NCBI GenBank assembly: GCA_012295275.1
Contig: CM022674.1
Location: 10,049,792 to 10,109,791 of the forward strand
Length of the DNA stretch: 60,000 nucleotides
Direction of reading: 5' to 3'
Origin: Chrysomallon squamiferum
Taxonomy: Eukaryota; Mollusca; Gastropoda; Neomphalida; Peltospiridae
The notes under the pieces are model-generated. The model searched no databases, was not told the DNA's origin, and was given only the letters and a program-made list of their open reading frames with translations. The translations under genes were made by a program, and so were the position numbers. Positions 1 to 12,040 of this stretch are shown here, piece after piece; position 1 is the first letter of the stretch; each line of letters opens with the position of its first letter.

Positions 1-309
1 TCATTTACAAAGCAAAAGATGTGCCTAACGAATATGAAAATTGAACAACAACAATTTGCAAACCTTGTTTCGAAACCGAAACTGATGTAAATAACTTATA
101 TCTGTTACAGCGGAAGACTGGTAGCGTCACCCTCTTACGAACAAGCGACTGGCGGGAATTTTGACTGATTGATAATTGCTTTCATTAACAAGAGAAAAAT
201 TAGGTGATCCAAAAAATTAGATAGTTTCCAAGCAGCGACGCGCGATTTCCATTTATTAATGTGTATTTCTCTGATATGGCTTGCCGGTGTCCAGTTCGAT
301 ATTTTTATA

Positions 310-2110
310 TCTTGTTGCTTTGTCCATCAACAGTAAGTAACATCACGCGTGTTGAGAGAAAAGTTTCTTTCTGATACAATAGACACTGTAAATGACTGTA
401 ACCCTTAACTAAATTGGATTATTTTCCTTTGTCATCGGTATAAGTTAATTCATTTGTGAATCAGGTGAATAAATCTTTTTTGTTAAAATAAGTCCAGAAA
501 CTATAGGAATACTTTTTATACCAATGTTTTTAAGTTTTCACATTTTATTATGTGCATATTTTAAATGCTTAATTATGCATAATTCTTCTCATGTCTGAAC
601 TAGTTTTATTTTTTCTCATGATTTGTGATTAACATTATATTCTATAATCTTACTATCAAAGCCAATAAACTGAAGAATATTCGGTTCATAGGTTCGTTAT
701 GATCAATTTCTCAGGATAATTTATGAAGTCTATATGGTTAGCGAAGTCAAAAAATTTTATAATAATAATTTTAAAAAATTATCATCACACTTATAATGAA
801 AAATATAATTTTCCTTCCCACACTGTCATACAATGCTTACATCTCAAGGAGATAAATATTTATACAGATGGCGTAATTCCATTTCTGATACTAAATATAT
901 TATTCAAAGTAATAATTAAAACTTTGAAACCAAACATTTCTGAAAACTCTTATTCCAAAATATATATTTCTATTATTTTTCCTACATTCAATCAACCACA
1001 GAAATTTTGTCACGGACTGTTGTTTTCTTTTTAACATAAAATGAAAATTGTCAAAACCTAATGAATATAGGTTTTCTTTTTACATTTCTGTAGAAAAATA
1101 GACCTTTCTAAAAGTTTCACAAAAAGATAAAACAAACAAAAAAAATTCTTAAATTGTTACAACATCATCAACATCACTGTCTGATGAACTCTCGCTGTCA
1201 GCTGATGTAGACCCGTCTGGGTGCAGGATTATCATTGTGTTGCTCTCTCCAATCTGTTTATTAATAGTCAGATTTCCCACGCTTGAAAAGTCTAAGCAAG
1301 AAAAAACAAAGAACATAAAACTTCTAATAAGAAATTGTTTTTGTTGTAATAAATCAATGAAAAAAGAAAAGAAATAAAGAAATCAGATACAGAAAATATT
1401 ATTTTTATTTTTATTTAATCTTTTTATTTAAACACAGATCAGCTCTACAATTCAGTCCTTTCCCTAGTGATTTAGGTGATGTATCTGAAAAAAGATCCTA
1501 TTGGTAGTAAGACATCAAGTCTGAACAGAGGCATTAGAAGATATTCTATATATGTACACATTAGAAGCTGGTTCTCTAGTACTGGTGGAGACACTTCTGT
1601 CATGCCTCCTAAATCAGGTATAATCAGAGCTAGAAACAAGATAACTGTAGAAACAGGAGGTCAAAATTATAACATTTAAAAATATATTTATGAGATGTTA
1701 ATACTCTTTGAAAACCAAAATACGTTTACTCAAACTTTTACAATACACAAACTGAATATCCTCCTCTTCTGCTGAATCACTATTCTCATTATTGTAATAA
1801 TCATTATGAGAAATTCCAAACAGAACTGTCTGCCCTGCTTCTAAAATAAAAAAGATCATATTCACAAAAATATCTGGAACAACATGAGAACTAAAATAAT
1901 TTGAATTTTCAGAATTCATTTTTATAACTGACCGCACAAAATGAAAAAAATTGTTGTTATTTCATTACTTTTTTATTTTCAAGCACTTTTTAAAATCCTA
2001 GTATATGTATGTTTTGTAGCATTCTGAAGGTTGTTAGTAATTAGTGTAATCCCTCAATTATGACAAATATCTTTTTAAATCAAGCTAAATTACTAATTAC
2101 CAATTTTTTT
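310..2110. repeat. Composite segmental duplication of the RHIM-death-domain genes
   Basis: Positions about 310-1350 match about 8571-10290 (the 3' part of the 215-aa gene and its flank), and about 1365-2110 match about 5640-6540 (inside the 160-aa-type gene). The two blocks abut near 1360, so this segment is a mosaic of two paralogues in the same orientation. Shared landmarks include the stretch around 840-880 (like 9055-9095), the intron text around 1030-1070 (like 9810-9850) and the intron text around 1600-1630 (like 5870-5895). Similarity is high but interrupted by deletions, so the copy is old enough to have diverged. Confidence 0.75.
1149..1840 (-). pseudogene. Rearranged RHIM-gene relic lacking the death domain (possible RHIM-only gene)
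   Basis: Two exon-like pieces remain. The upstream piece, 1742-1840, follows an intact TTTTAG acceptor and is homologous to the exons at 6363-6389 and 6010-6159, here fused into one. It keeps FGISHN and an acidic tail with EEEDIQ, but the first half of the RHIM is gone. The second piece, 1149-1291, follows an intact TTAG acceptor, is homologous to exon 10003-10212, and encodes a near-complete RHIM, NKQIGESNTMII, then an Asp/Ser-rich tail and a TAA stop at 1149-1151. The death-domain exons that should follow are deleted (junction near 879). If 1742-1840 splices at its GTAAAA donor, its phase (one base left over) fits the next piece exactly, giving an open frame with one partial and one full RHIM and no death domain. 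No start codon is identified. It is either a decaying pseudogene or a truncated RHIM-only product. Confidence 0.6.
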
Positions 2111-3522
2111 CTTCAGACATTAACTTAAAAAAAGAAAAGAAAAAAGATATTCACTGAGTCTATATTCAAATTGCTGCCATTCACCTAAAATTATTTCCAC
2201 ACATTATAAGATTTTCTTACATGTACCATTTTTTATTTGGTTTATTTATTTATTTATTCTTTCTTTCTTTCTTTCGTCTTTTCTGTTTGTTCAAGAAACA
2301 AATTAATTGATTACGATAACACGTAACAATTATATTTACCTAATGTTATTTATAATTTTTATAACCTTTTCTTAGCTCTCAATATAGAAAAACTAAACCC
2401 CCCCAAAAATATTTATATATATAATTTAAAAATGACATTTCTGTTTCTGCATTGTTTGTTTGGTGTTTAGGTGTTTGGGAGTTTTTTTGTTGTTGATGTT
2501 GGTAGTAACAAGATGTCATTGTGCTATCAAAATGTATTTTAAACATTGTAATGATTTGCTTTGTTTTATTTTCGTTTTTATTTATTTATTTATTATTTGT
2601 TTGTTTATGTGTTGTTACACTGAACCGAATGATAACTACTGACCTTCTTTCTGTATTTTAAAAAAATCTTTTTCACTTTTATTTTTAATTTAACCTCACT
2701 GACCACAGACATTCGTTTCTTTACTATATTTTTGTAAAAATTAAGTTTGTTCTATGCTAAGGTTTAACCGATATAGTATTGAAATCTTAACTTCCTTCGA
2801 ATCCTTGATTATAGAAATAAAAGGAATCAAAACGTTTTGGGAATTTCTATAAATATCAGTATGTCTAAATAGAATTAACATCTGATGTAACACATATTTA
2901 ATTTATATTCTTTATTTATAAAACACAAGATTTGCTTAACGATGAAAATTGAACAAAATCAAAGGACGTTAATAATATGTATCCACCGGTAATGAAAAAA
3001 GAATATTGAAATCGGGCGTCTCCAAAGACAACAAAGTGATCCAGGTTCAGAAATATTAATTTAATTCTACAGCAGTAAAATCAGAAACAAAGACAATACC
3101 AAAACTACAACAACAAAAACAAAGCAAACCAAAGGAAACCAAACCCAAACGACCAGTCGCTACCTTCGCAAACAATCAATATTTTGTTATGACAATCAAT
3201 ACCTTTGTTATTGATACATCACGTGGCCATACAGTTCCCAGTGCAAATGCTCTCAGTAGGATGCAGTAATTGTAATTCATCTACTAGCACTTAACTCAGA
3301 TTACTTCATAAACTAATAAACAGTAAATACTGACCTGTCTAGAATGGAAAATAATTATTTTTATTTCTCTCTTCTACTGATATAAGGAAAATAACTTAAC
3401 TAATGGATGTTCTTTTGTTGGGGGTTTCTTATACTCTTTTTGAATCTTTTCTTCTATTGTTTTTAGGTCTTTGTTTTTCTTCGCTGTTTATTTTTTTAAT
3501 TAATTAATTATTTATTTATTTA

Positions 3523-3568
<46 letters not shown>

Positions 3569-4357
3569 GTTGTTGTTGTTGTTTTTCACATTTCAAATTT
3601 AGTGTGGTTTCATTTTTATTTATTTATTTCTATTATTATTATATATTTTTTTTATAACACAACAACAAAATATCTACAAACAAGACACCAGTTTGAATTA
3701 TTTATTTATATACAGAATATATTTTGTAATAATATAAATTAAACGCAACCAAATTATTTACAGTTTCGGGGAAATTCGAGTTAAAACAGATTAAATATAT
3801 ATTAAACAATATGCCTTTAATGACACAGATTCCTCTACCTAATGATGATATGAGAAACACAAGGGAGAAAACTATCTTAACATATCCCGCTGCCACATGC
3901 TTATCAAAGCAAGGCCAATGTTTCACGTTTTCCCCCGTGACCTCCCGTTTTCTTCTTAGAGCTGAAATTTAAACGCTTTGTTAGTTTGTCACACAAAACT
4001 CGACCTACCTTGGCCGCTAATTAACTTGACGTTAAAATTTAAAAACTGCCTTTACAAAGTTCGTCATCGACTATTTTACTGTAAAGGGGTCAACATAATT
4101 TTATTATCTGCACACATCGAAAGTTAAACACAGTTTTTTTTAACTGATCATAATTACTAATATATATTTATTTAATATTTTTCGCTATTTTCTCTTTTTA
4201 GTTTTATATACAGAAACTAGATAACGTCAACATTAGATACATACAAAAATTAGTATTCTCATAAAATATCTACGGATCCATAGGTAAAAGAAATGTGCCT
4301 AATGAAACACAGTTTTGTGTTAAATACGAGATTATCTTTCCTCGTCACACTTCGTAT
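2111..4357. other. Intergenic stretch between the relic and the 160-aa-type gene
   Basis: I see no supported gene here. It holds AT-rich simple sequence (TTTA runs near 2240-2265, 2580-2595 and 3500-3530; a TTA/TTG microsatellite at about 3526-3582). Positions about 2927-2975 resemble positions 11-55 at the window's left edge, a further trace of duplication. A slightly GC-richer patch at 3900-4030 contains a minus-strand donor-like CCAAG/GTAGGT at about 4006-4016. That could belong to an untranslated first exon of the relic, but nothing confirms it. Confidence 0.4.
3526..3582. repeat. (TTA)n-(TTG)n microsatellite
   Basis: TTA units run to about 3568 and switch to TTG units up to about 3582. 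Confidence 0.95.
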
Positions 4358-6389
4358 TCATGGGTTTGGTTTTAAATATTTCCACAGATGTTTCAGACCG
4401 GTTCTTTCCAAGTTAAAAAACAGCTTGGACACAGTTGGATCAGAGCATTTCTGTTTCCAGTGGCAAAGTAGTTGAAAAATAACCTCCTCCATCCCTCCAG
4501 CCGTGTAACTTTCATCAAATATTTTGTCCAGTGCTTCTCTTGAAATGCCAAGAAATCTTACTGAAAAAGAAAACAGTTTTGTTAGAATATCATACGCTAC
4601 AAAACTGATTTAAAACAAAAAACATATCGCTTATTGGATGTCAAACAAAATGCTGATTATTTTATTTATAAAAATTCAAAAATTAATTATAGCACAGTGT
4701 AAAGAGACGCAAAAAAAAAAAGTACCACAATTTATTAAAATTAAAATCTGTATCTCAATTTTTTTTTAGCGAGATGGACAATCCTTTTTCAATGCGAGCA
4801 TGACACAAGACTATCTCATCTTTCCTGCAATGCCTGTAGTAAGACTGCCAATCACCCAGGTGGCTTGACAGACTATACCAGTAAATGTGATGTTTAAAAT
4901 CATTGTAAGGCACACCAACCTCGACATGAGACAAATCTAAAGCAGATTTGGCAGAAGAATCTGCTTTTTCACTGCCGCTGATGCTAACCTGAATGGTTAT
5001 CCAACAAAAAACTATATTTTTATTGGCAATATGTAACATGACATGCTTTTGTATTCCCAAGTAAAGAATGCTCCAACCTCATGGTAAAGAATTAAGACAT
5101 GAAAGTGGGTCTATGAAAATAATAATTCTGGATGCAAAGGTATGTTTAATTTCTTCCAGGCTTTAAGAACTTCTGAATTTCATCAGTTAAAACTGATGCC
5201 TAATCAGGCAACCTCATTGAGAAAGTTATGTCTGACGGAAAAACTGTAGCACAAGCTACAGAACTCCCATCCCACAATCCATCTGTATAAGCTATAAAAT
5301 AATTAAAATGTTTTATTGTACGATTTGGAGCAAATCGTTTAAGTAATATTTGTTAAGAGTTATATTAGTTATTAAGACTGCATCATCTATTTTATTAAAT
5401 TCATAAACTCTGCATAAACATCATTATCTCATTCCATTATGTTTCTCATCATCTGTATTAATGGGGGTTTTTAAGTCAAAAATATATTCAATATCTGCTG
5501 AAATATTAATAAAAATTCAAAGCCTCAATTTTGAAATTGGCTGTAATTTAATATCTTACTCAGTAATCTCCAAGGGTCACCAACATTTCGTGCAACATCA
5601 TTCATACGGTCAACACTGACTTCTTCATTAGAGTCTGAAAATAAAGAAATTAGATACAGAAAATAATAATATTTTTATATTTAATCTTTTTATTTACACG
5701 CAGATCAGCTGTAAAAATCAGTCCAGCCCCTCATTATTTAGATGATGTTTCTAAAAAATGGATCCTCATGATAGTAAGTCAATAGAGGCTTTAAAAGATA
5801 TGCTATATATGTATAAACTAGAATCTGGTTATCTGGTGGTTGTGGAGAGACTTCTAATGTACCCAGACCTAAATCAGGTATAATCAGAGCTAGGAAGAAG
5901 GCAAAAATATAAATAGGACGTCAAAATTATAACATCTGAGAAAATACTTATGACATGTTAATACCCTATCAAAACCTAACCACTTGTACTCAAATAAAGT
6001 AATTCTTACCACGCACAGACTGAATATCCTCCTCTTCTGGTGAATCACTGTTATCACTATCATCACTGTCATAATCCTCTCCTGATGCATACATGATATT
6101 ATGATTTCCAATCTGAATTTGTCGATTACCTTGTATCAAATACAAGTTATTTACTTGATCTGAAAACGTAAAATGTATATATAATTCAGAATATATAAAA
6201 TATATTTAAATTTTAAAAATCAAACATTAAAAGAAGGAAGAAATGTTTCTTTTAACAATTTTATAAAAATATGGCATCGTACATGTTAAAAACATTATAA
6301 AGAGCAAATCTACTACTAACATATTAAGAAATACTAAAAAAAACAAAAAAACAAAAACTTACTTCCAAACTTAAATTTCTGGCCTGCAT
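4358..6389 (-). CDS. RHIM-death-domain adaptor, paralogue C (5' end uncertain)
   Basis: Supported exons in transcription order are 6363-6389 (27 nt), 6010-6159, 5560-5634 (75 nt) and 4358-4560, with stop TGA at 4358-4360. All have GT-AG junctions and phases that join without a break. The 6010-6159 exon carries a textbook RHIM core, RQIQIGNHNIMYA, followed by an acidic Asp/Ser/Glu linker. The last two exons encode a death domain: a helix-1 region containing DPWRLL, then RFLGISREALDKI, EVIFQLLCHWK and a C-terminal TGLKHLWKYL. The architecture is that of a small Imd/RIPK1-C-terminus-like signalling adaptor: RHIM amyloid-type assembly coupled to death-domain partners in the cytosol (inferred). 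The start exon is not certain. A 28-nt candidate at 7222-7249 (MPVSSNNKE, GTAATG donor) has the right phase and would give 160 aa, but an out-of-frame ATG lies just upstream. A LINE fragment sits in the last intron. Confidence 0.8.
4755..5296 (-). mobile_element. LINE RNase H domain fragment
   Basis: On the minus strand, two broken reading-frame pieces look like the C-terminal RNase H of a jockey-type LINE. Near 5290-5170 is AYTDG with VACATVFPSD and MRLPD. Near 5060-4760 are FCWI, SGSEKADSSAK, VEVGVPYNDFKHH and CRKDEIVLCHARI. The AYTDG and EKAD segments carry expected metal-binding acidic residues. An in-frame stop and deletions show it is dead. It lies in the intron between the two death-domain exons of paralogue C, in the same orientation. 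Confidence 0.75.
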
Positions 6390-9061
6390 CTAAAATTATA
6401 AAGGTAATATTTACAAAAATATGATGTTTCATAATTATTTTATAATTAACCATTCAAAATGAAGAACTTGTTAAATTATTTTATTACATATTTATTTTCA
6501 AGCACTTTTTAAAAACCTAACATTGGCATGTTTTGTAGCATTCTTGATATTTTTGTTTCGTTTTCTTTATTTTTGTTGTCATCATTGGCTTTCTTTATTT
6601 TTCTTTATTATAAATTTGTATCCATTTTGTTACTTGATACTCAACAAAGCTTAGAATGTTTTACTTCCTCACAATGAAAACATTAAAAATATTATAATAA
6701 ATATTATAATTACGTCTATAATAAAAGCATTCGCTAAGATGGGCATATACTGATACCTTTCTTTAAAATGTTATTTGAGTGAAAGATTAACACGATGGTT
6801 GTGCACACATTCCTACACAAGAGTATTTCGATCAGTCATTGGCCACAAAAACTAAAACATCGTTAGTGTTCACGGGCGATTTCTAACCCGTCTTATTTCT
6901 TGACGTCAAATGGAATATATTTCCTAATATCCTAGATTATAATTTAAACTAAAGTTCAGTTTACGTTTCTACAACTTAATGAATGTGCCCAAGTATTGGT
7001 TCGATGAAATTATTGGATTAACTGATAGAGAATAGGGTTGTATTTGTTATTATTATTATTTTTGTTGTTGATGATGCTGCTGCTGATGACGTTGTTTTCT
7101 ATTATTAATATGTGGGCCAGTCTTTTGCTCTAACGCCATAATTGATTTTCGTGCCAATTTATGTTTACTACTGTTGCGTTTATAAAATAGATGGATGGAT
7201 GAAACTATCGCCTGCCATTACTTTCCTTGTTATTTGAAGACACTGGCATCGTTCTTTCCAACCATGGCTGTGCACTTTGCACCGAGCTGGTATTAACTCA
7301 TTCTTTATTACATAATATTTATTACAGATGAAGATTTACTTTTGAACTCTGTGTTGTTTGTTTGATCACGAGTTATTCACTGAATTTGTAATCAGCACAT
7401 GAAAAATGCGTATTTTAAACGCGTCTTCGAGCTGGACAGCGAAAACAGTACACCAACCTCTTCGGCTTCGTGCCCATGAAGTGCTTCATTTTTAGCACCA
7501 TTGGTAAGCTAAGTCGGGAATAAAATAAAATAACCACGTTTTTCTTGAAAAATCGGCTTCAGACAAATTACGTTATATTGTAATGAATTTACGCCCGACA
7601 TTCTAAACCTTGTTCAATTTCCTTTTGAACAGTATTTTAAATTAAGCATAACATTCACTGCGGCTTTCTCCAGTATAACGATGCTATAATCGTCAGAATG
7701 ACGATTTTCACTCGTACCATCTCGGTAAGTCAATTATTATTATGGTTTAATTAACGTTTCTTATAAACTTATTCAAGAATTCATTTAATTTTTATCTAAT
7801 CACTTTTTATTGCTGAAACGGATTGTGATACCAATATTTATAATCTTACAACTTGTCTTTTGTTTTTTAAATACTAAAGCAATCAACATAACTAACTTTC
7901 AGTTTTAAATTTTGTCCTGAAGTGAAATATTTCAAAGAGGAATTAATTCTGATTAAGGAGTGGGCTTTGGCTTGTTGCTTTGTCCTCGATCTGGATTGCA
8001 GACATCATGAACATAGAATATAAAGAATTTCCGTTTCACCTGGAGTAATTTTGCATTGACTTTGGTATAATAAATACTATTTACATGATGAGGAAAATAA
8101 ATTTGATCTTTACTTCTTTAATCTAATTGCGTACTATACAAAAACAGTTTTATGTATGTTAATGCACAAATTTGTTTTTTCTTCAGTTTTTTTCTAGACA
8201 AAACGAAACTGTGGTTTATATAATTTTATTTTATTTTAACCTGAGTGTTAATTTTAAATGTTAAGAAATTTGAATGTTTATTTTATAATATTAAGTCGAA
8301 GAAAAATGTACATGTATTAAATTGTTTAGCAATTTTCTTTCACCAGTTCAAATTTGCATGATTATAAAAGGAATTTTGTTGTTTGTCAGAAAACAAAGAA
8401 TATAAAATAATTTACAATCAAAAGAACGTTTTGATGTTTAACCATTTATTAGTTATTTTTTAATTAATTATTTTTTCATCAGACAAAAATCAAATGTAAC
8501 CACTCATTAAAAAAGAAAAGAAAAAAAGAAGAGATTTGATTCTTTTATTACAAGATAAAACCTTTTTACCATCAACATTAAGTAACATCACACGTGTATG
8601 GGAGTAAAGTTTCTTTATGATACAATAGACACTGTAAATGGCTGTAACAGACACTGTAAATTGGATTATTCTGTCATGTTTAAAATTCTGCAAATGATGA
8701 TACATTTTAACTTTTCTAAGTCACCGGTATAAGTCCATTCATTTTTGAACAAGGTGAATAAATCCTTTTTGTTAAAATAAGCTATATATTTGTTTTGTTT
8801 TCCAGTCCAATATACATTTTTCTCATGATTTGTCATTAAAATTACGTTCTATAACCTTACTAGCAGAACAATAATAGTAGAATATTTTGTAATATGATTT
8901 CATAGGTTCATTATGATCAATTTCCCATGTGATTTATCAAGTCTATATGTTAGCAAAGTCAAAAAAATTCATAATAATAATAATAATTAAAAAAAATTAT
9001 CATAACACTCATAATGAAAAATATAATCTTCCTCCCCACACTGTCATACAATGCTTACATC
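6390..9061. other. Intergenic stretch between paralogues C and D
   Basis: This holds probable 3' flank of paralogue D and 5' flank of paralogue C. Positions about 8571-9061 are duplicated at about 320-845. A locally GC- and CpG-richer patch at about 7200-7720 may contain the promoter or first exon of paralogue C: a minus-strand 28-nt candidate start exon lies at 7222-7249. On the plus strand a short ATG frame at 7698 ends in a perfect TCG/GTAAGT donor near 7725, but no downstream exon can be linked to it. Confidence 0.35.
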
Positions 9062-11962
9062 TCAAGGAGATAAATATTTATACAGATGGCATAATTCTGA
9101 ATATTTAAGTGCTTTCATCAGAGTTGAAACTGTAGGATTTGTATCTTCACGTTTCCACTTAAGAAGAAGTTGATATACAGTTTCTTGCATGTCTTCTGAA
9201 ATATTTTCTTTGCGTATATATTCAATGTCTGAGTCTTCAATTCCCAGCCTGCGAGCTATAATAAACAGCCAAAATTTTAACATTGTGAACAACTGCAACT
9301 ATGTTTACAAATAAATATCTAATCTGCTTATTATACCAGTGTGTCAAAAAATTATAAATTAAAAAAAAAAAAAGGTTATTTCATTTGTTTTATTTATCAT
9401 TTTTAATAAAATATGATTAAATTTGATTTATACCCTAATAATAATAAACAAACTATAATAGAAAACACACACAAAATGATAAAGGTTACTTGATGACATG
9501 ACCAGTCATATATGTAGATATTTAGATCAATAGTTAAAGAAAATGAAGTATAAATAATTAAAATTTTCTCTTCAACTTACCAAATTGCCTCCACCTTCCT
9601 CCTATCTGTTCTGATAAATTTCTCAGTTCCATTTCAGATACTTTTCTTTTTGATGCTAAATAAATTATTCAAAGTAACAATTAAAACTTTGAAACAAAAC
9701 AAAAAATAAAGCATTTTTGAACAATCTTATTCCAAAACATATATTTCTATTTTTGTTTCCAACAATCAACCACTGAAACTTCATCATTGACTGTTGTTTT
9801 CTTTTTAACATAAAATGAAAATTGCCAAAACCTAATGAATATAGGTTTGCTTTTTACATTTCTGTAGAAAAATAGAGATGTGTAAAAGATCACAAAAAAG
9901 ATTAAAAGTTTTTTTAAATTTTATAAAATTTTATTGTTTCCACACCTTGAACTGGTGTGATATTTTAACTAGAAAAAAAAACTAATCAATTTTAGAACTT
10001 ACACATCAACTGTTTTTCTTTTTCTGTATCAACAACCTCTTTTACATCATCATCAACATCACTGTCTGATGAACTCTCACTGCCAGCTGATGTAGCCCTG
10101 CATGGGTGCTGGATTATCATTGTGTTGCTATCTCCAATCTGTACATTCTCACAATTAACCAGATTTATCTGTGTATTATTTTTAACATTAACTTTTTCAA
10201 GTCTTGAATAGCCTAAGCAAGAAAAAAAAACATGATATAAAACTAATAATAATAAAAAATTATAATAATTCAATGAAAAAAAGAAAAGAAAAAGTAATTA
10301 AATTAAAAAACATAAGTTCTAATTATTTTTAACAGCATGAAGAATAAAGATTAGGCACTTTGATAGAAAAATACTGAATGTTTTTTTTATGGAATTATAT
10401 TAATCTTTCTTGCAGAATGTTGTGTCAATTATAAACTCACTTTAGATAACCTGTCAGTTGGAATGTGCACAGCAGACAGTTCAGGCCACAATGATTTTTA
10501 CATTTGTTTATCAAAAGTAATATTTTTAGTAAGAACTGATTCATTTCTTTTTATAGATGATGTAAATCAACAGGCACAAAGTAATTTACGGAGGAGGCTC
10601 TTAAAGGTTTCCTGGAATTTTTATTTTCTTCCTTAATCGAAACAATAATAACGATGATGATGATGAGGCAACAGCAATATCAATTTTTTAACTTTTAAAT
10701 AATTTAAACTTCAATTAACTATGTTTATACTTTTCTGTTGTTGAAAAGGTGGAATGGCGGTGGGAGCAGTCACTCTTGAAACAAGATCTTGTGCTTTCAT
10801 CACACTTAACTGTGCCTGTAAATAGAGAAACAAACAAAACATGAGCCATGCATGGTTAATTAAAATGATTATTCATAGAAATGCTTTTATTTACCAGAAA
10901 CAATAAAAACAAAAAACAATATTTTTTTAACATAATGATGACTAAAGGTCCTCAAGCTATTAACTGAATCTATCATCTCTGCAATAAAATGAATTTTTAA
11001 CATCACTTTTTTAATTAATAATTATTATTTATTTCTGCATAGGAAAATCACGGATACTGTATACATTTGACAAATTTATGTTATTATTCAGCTAAATGAA
11101 GATTAAAAAATCAACAAAATGCTAAAAAAACAAATAGAATAATAATAAAAGATTTCATTTATCTTATTTATATTTGGAGATAAGCAACTTTGAAACATTA
11201 TAAAACAGAAAACCCTATTTTTAAGGGGTAACCATAGTTTCATCATTTATGCTTAGGAAGTGTTTGGTATCACTATAACCAGCAGAATTCAAAGATGTGA
11301 AAGAAACTATTAATTTAAATACAAGTATTCAAAAGAGTTTTTTGTTTCCACAGTTTGATACATGACACATCAACCACAGTATGAGTAGATCAGTAAATAA
11401 GTGTTACATGTTGTCACATAATATTTCAAATTAAACAGATTTAAAAGTGGAAATAAAATGTACAAGTCTCAAAATGGACATTTTTGGCATGAGTGAAGAC
11501 ATTGCTCCATAGCATCAAATTGTGCTCTGTCAATTAACCATGGTTTTCACATGCATCAACATATGTATTTATTTACATTCTTCTTTTTTTCAAGACCCCA
11601 TTAGACAAAAATTCTGTTATTGGGTTTTTCTGTAGAGTAATAAATTCAAAAATAACAAAATTTGTCACCATTAGATTATTTGATAAATTAAACTGTTTTG
11701 TAAAAGCATCACAGAGAATGTTCCATCTCAGATGCCATATTAAAAGAATTATAAATATTACAATAAATAATTATATACTTATAGCTTTAAATGTATGTTT
11801 AAAAAGATTTGTAATTTAAAAACTATGAAAATAACAATGGTTCTAAATTTTGTTTAAAAACAACATTAAATGTAATACCTGACTTAATATCTTCTGAATA
11901 TCAACAGGCTTTGCATTTGCCGCACTATATCTACCTCTTACTTTTTTATTGGACTCGGCCAT
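9062..11962 (-). CDS. RHIM-death-domain adaptor, paralogue D (215 aa)
   Basis: Five coding exons join in phase: 11879-11962, 10731-10815, 10003-10212, 9581-9655 (75 nt) and 9062-9255, with stop TGA at 9062-9064; 648 nt in all. The start is the ATG at 11960-11962. A TCTAG acceptor just upstream (near 11976) implies a further untranslated first exon. Residues 1-56 are an unrecognised N-terminal segment (MAESNKKVRGRYS at the start, DLVSRV later). The third exon encodes the RHIM, with core NVQIGDSNTMII, then an acidic linker with ESSSDSDVDDD. The last two exons form a death domain: MELRNLSEQIGGRWRQF, ARRLGIEDSDIEYI, ETVYQLLLKWK and a C-terminal CHLYKYLSP. The order RHIM, acidic linker, death domain matches Drosophila Imd and the C-terminal half of RIPK1, and no kinase is encoded. 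Expected role: a cytosolic adaptor nucleating death-domain and RHIM complexes in immune or cell-death signalling (inferred). Confidence 0.87.
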
Positions 11963-12040
11963 TGGTTGCGGTCTAGAAAATGATATATATGTAAGTGACT
12001 TATAATGATTTAAAAGTTAACACTATTTGAAATATTAGTA

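Noticed and set aside
7400-7730. Plus-strand short frames, one ending in a perfect GTAAGT donor
   Set aside because: No downstream exon could be linked, so no gene is claimed.
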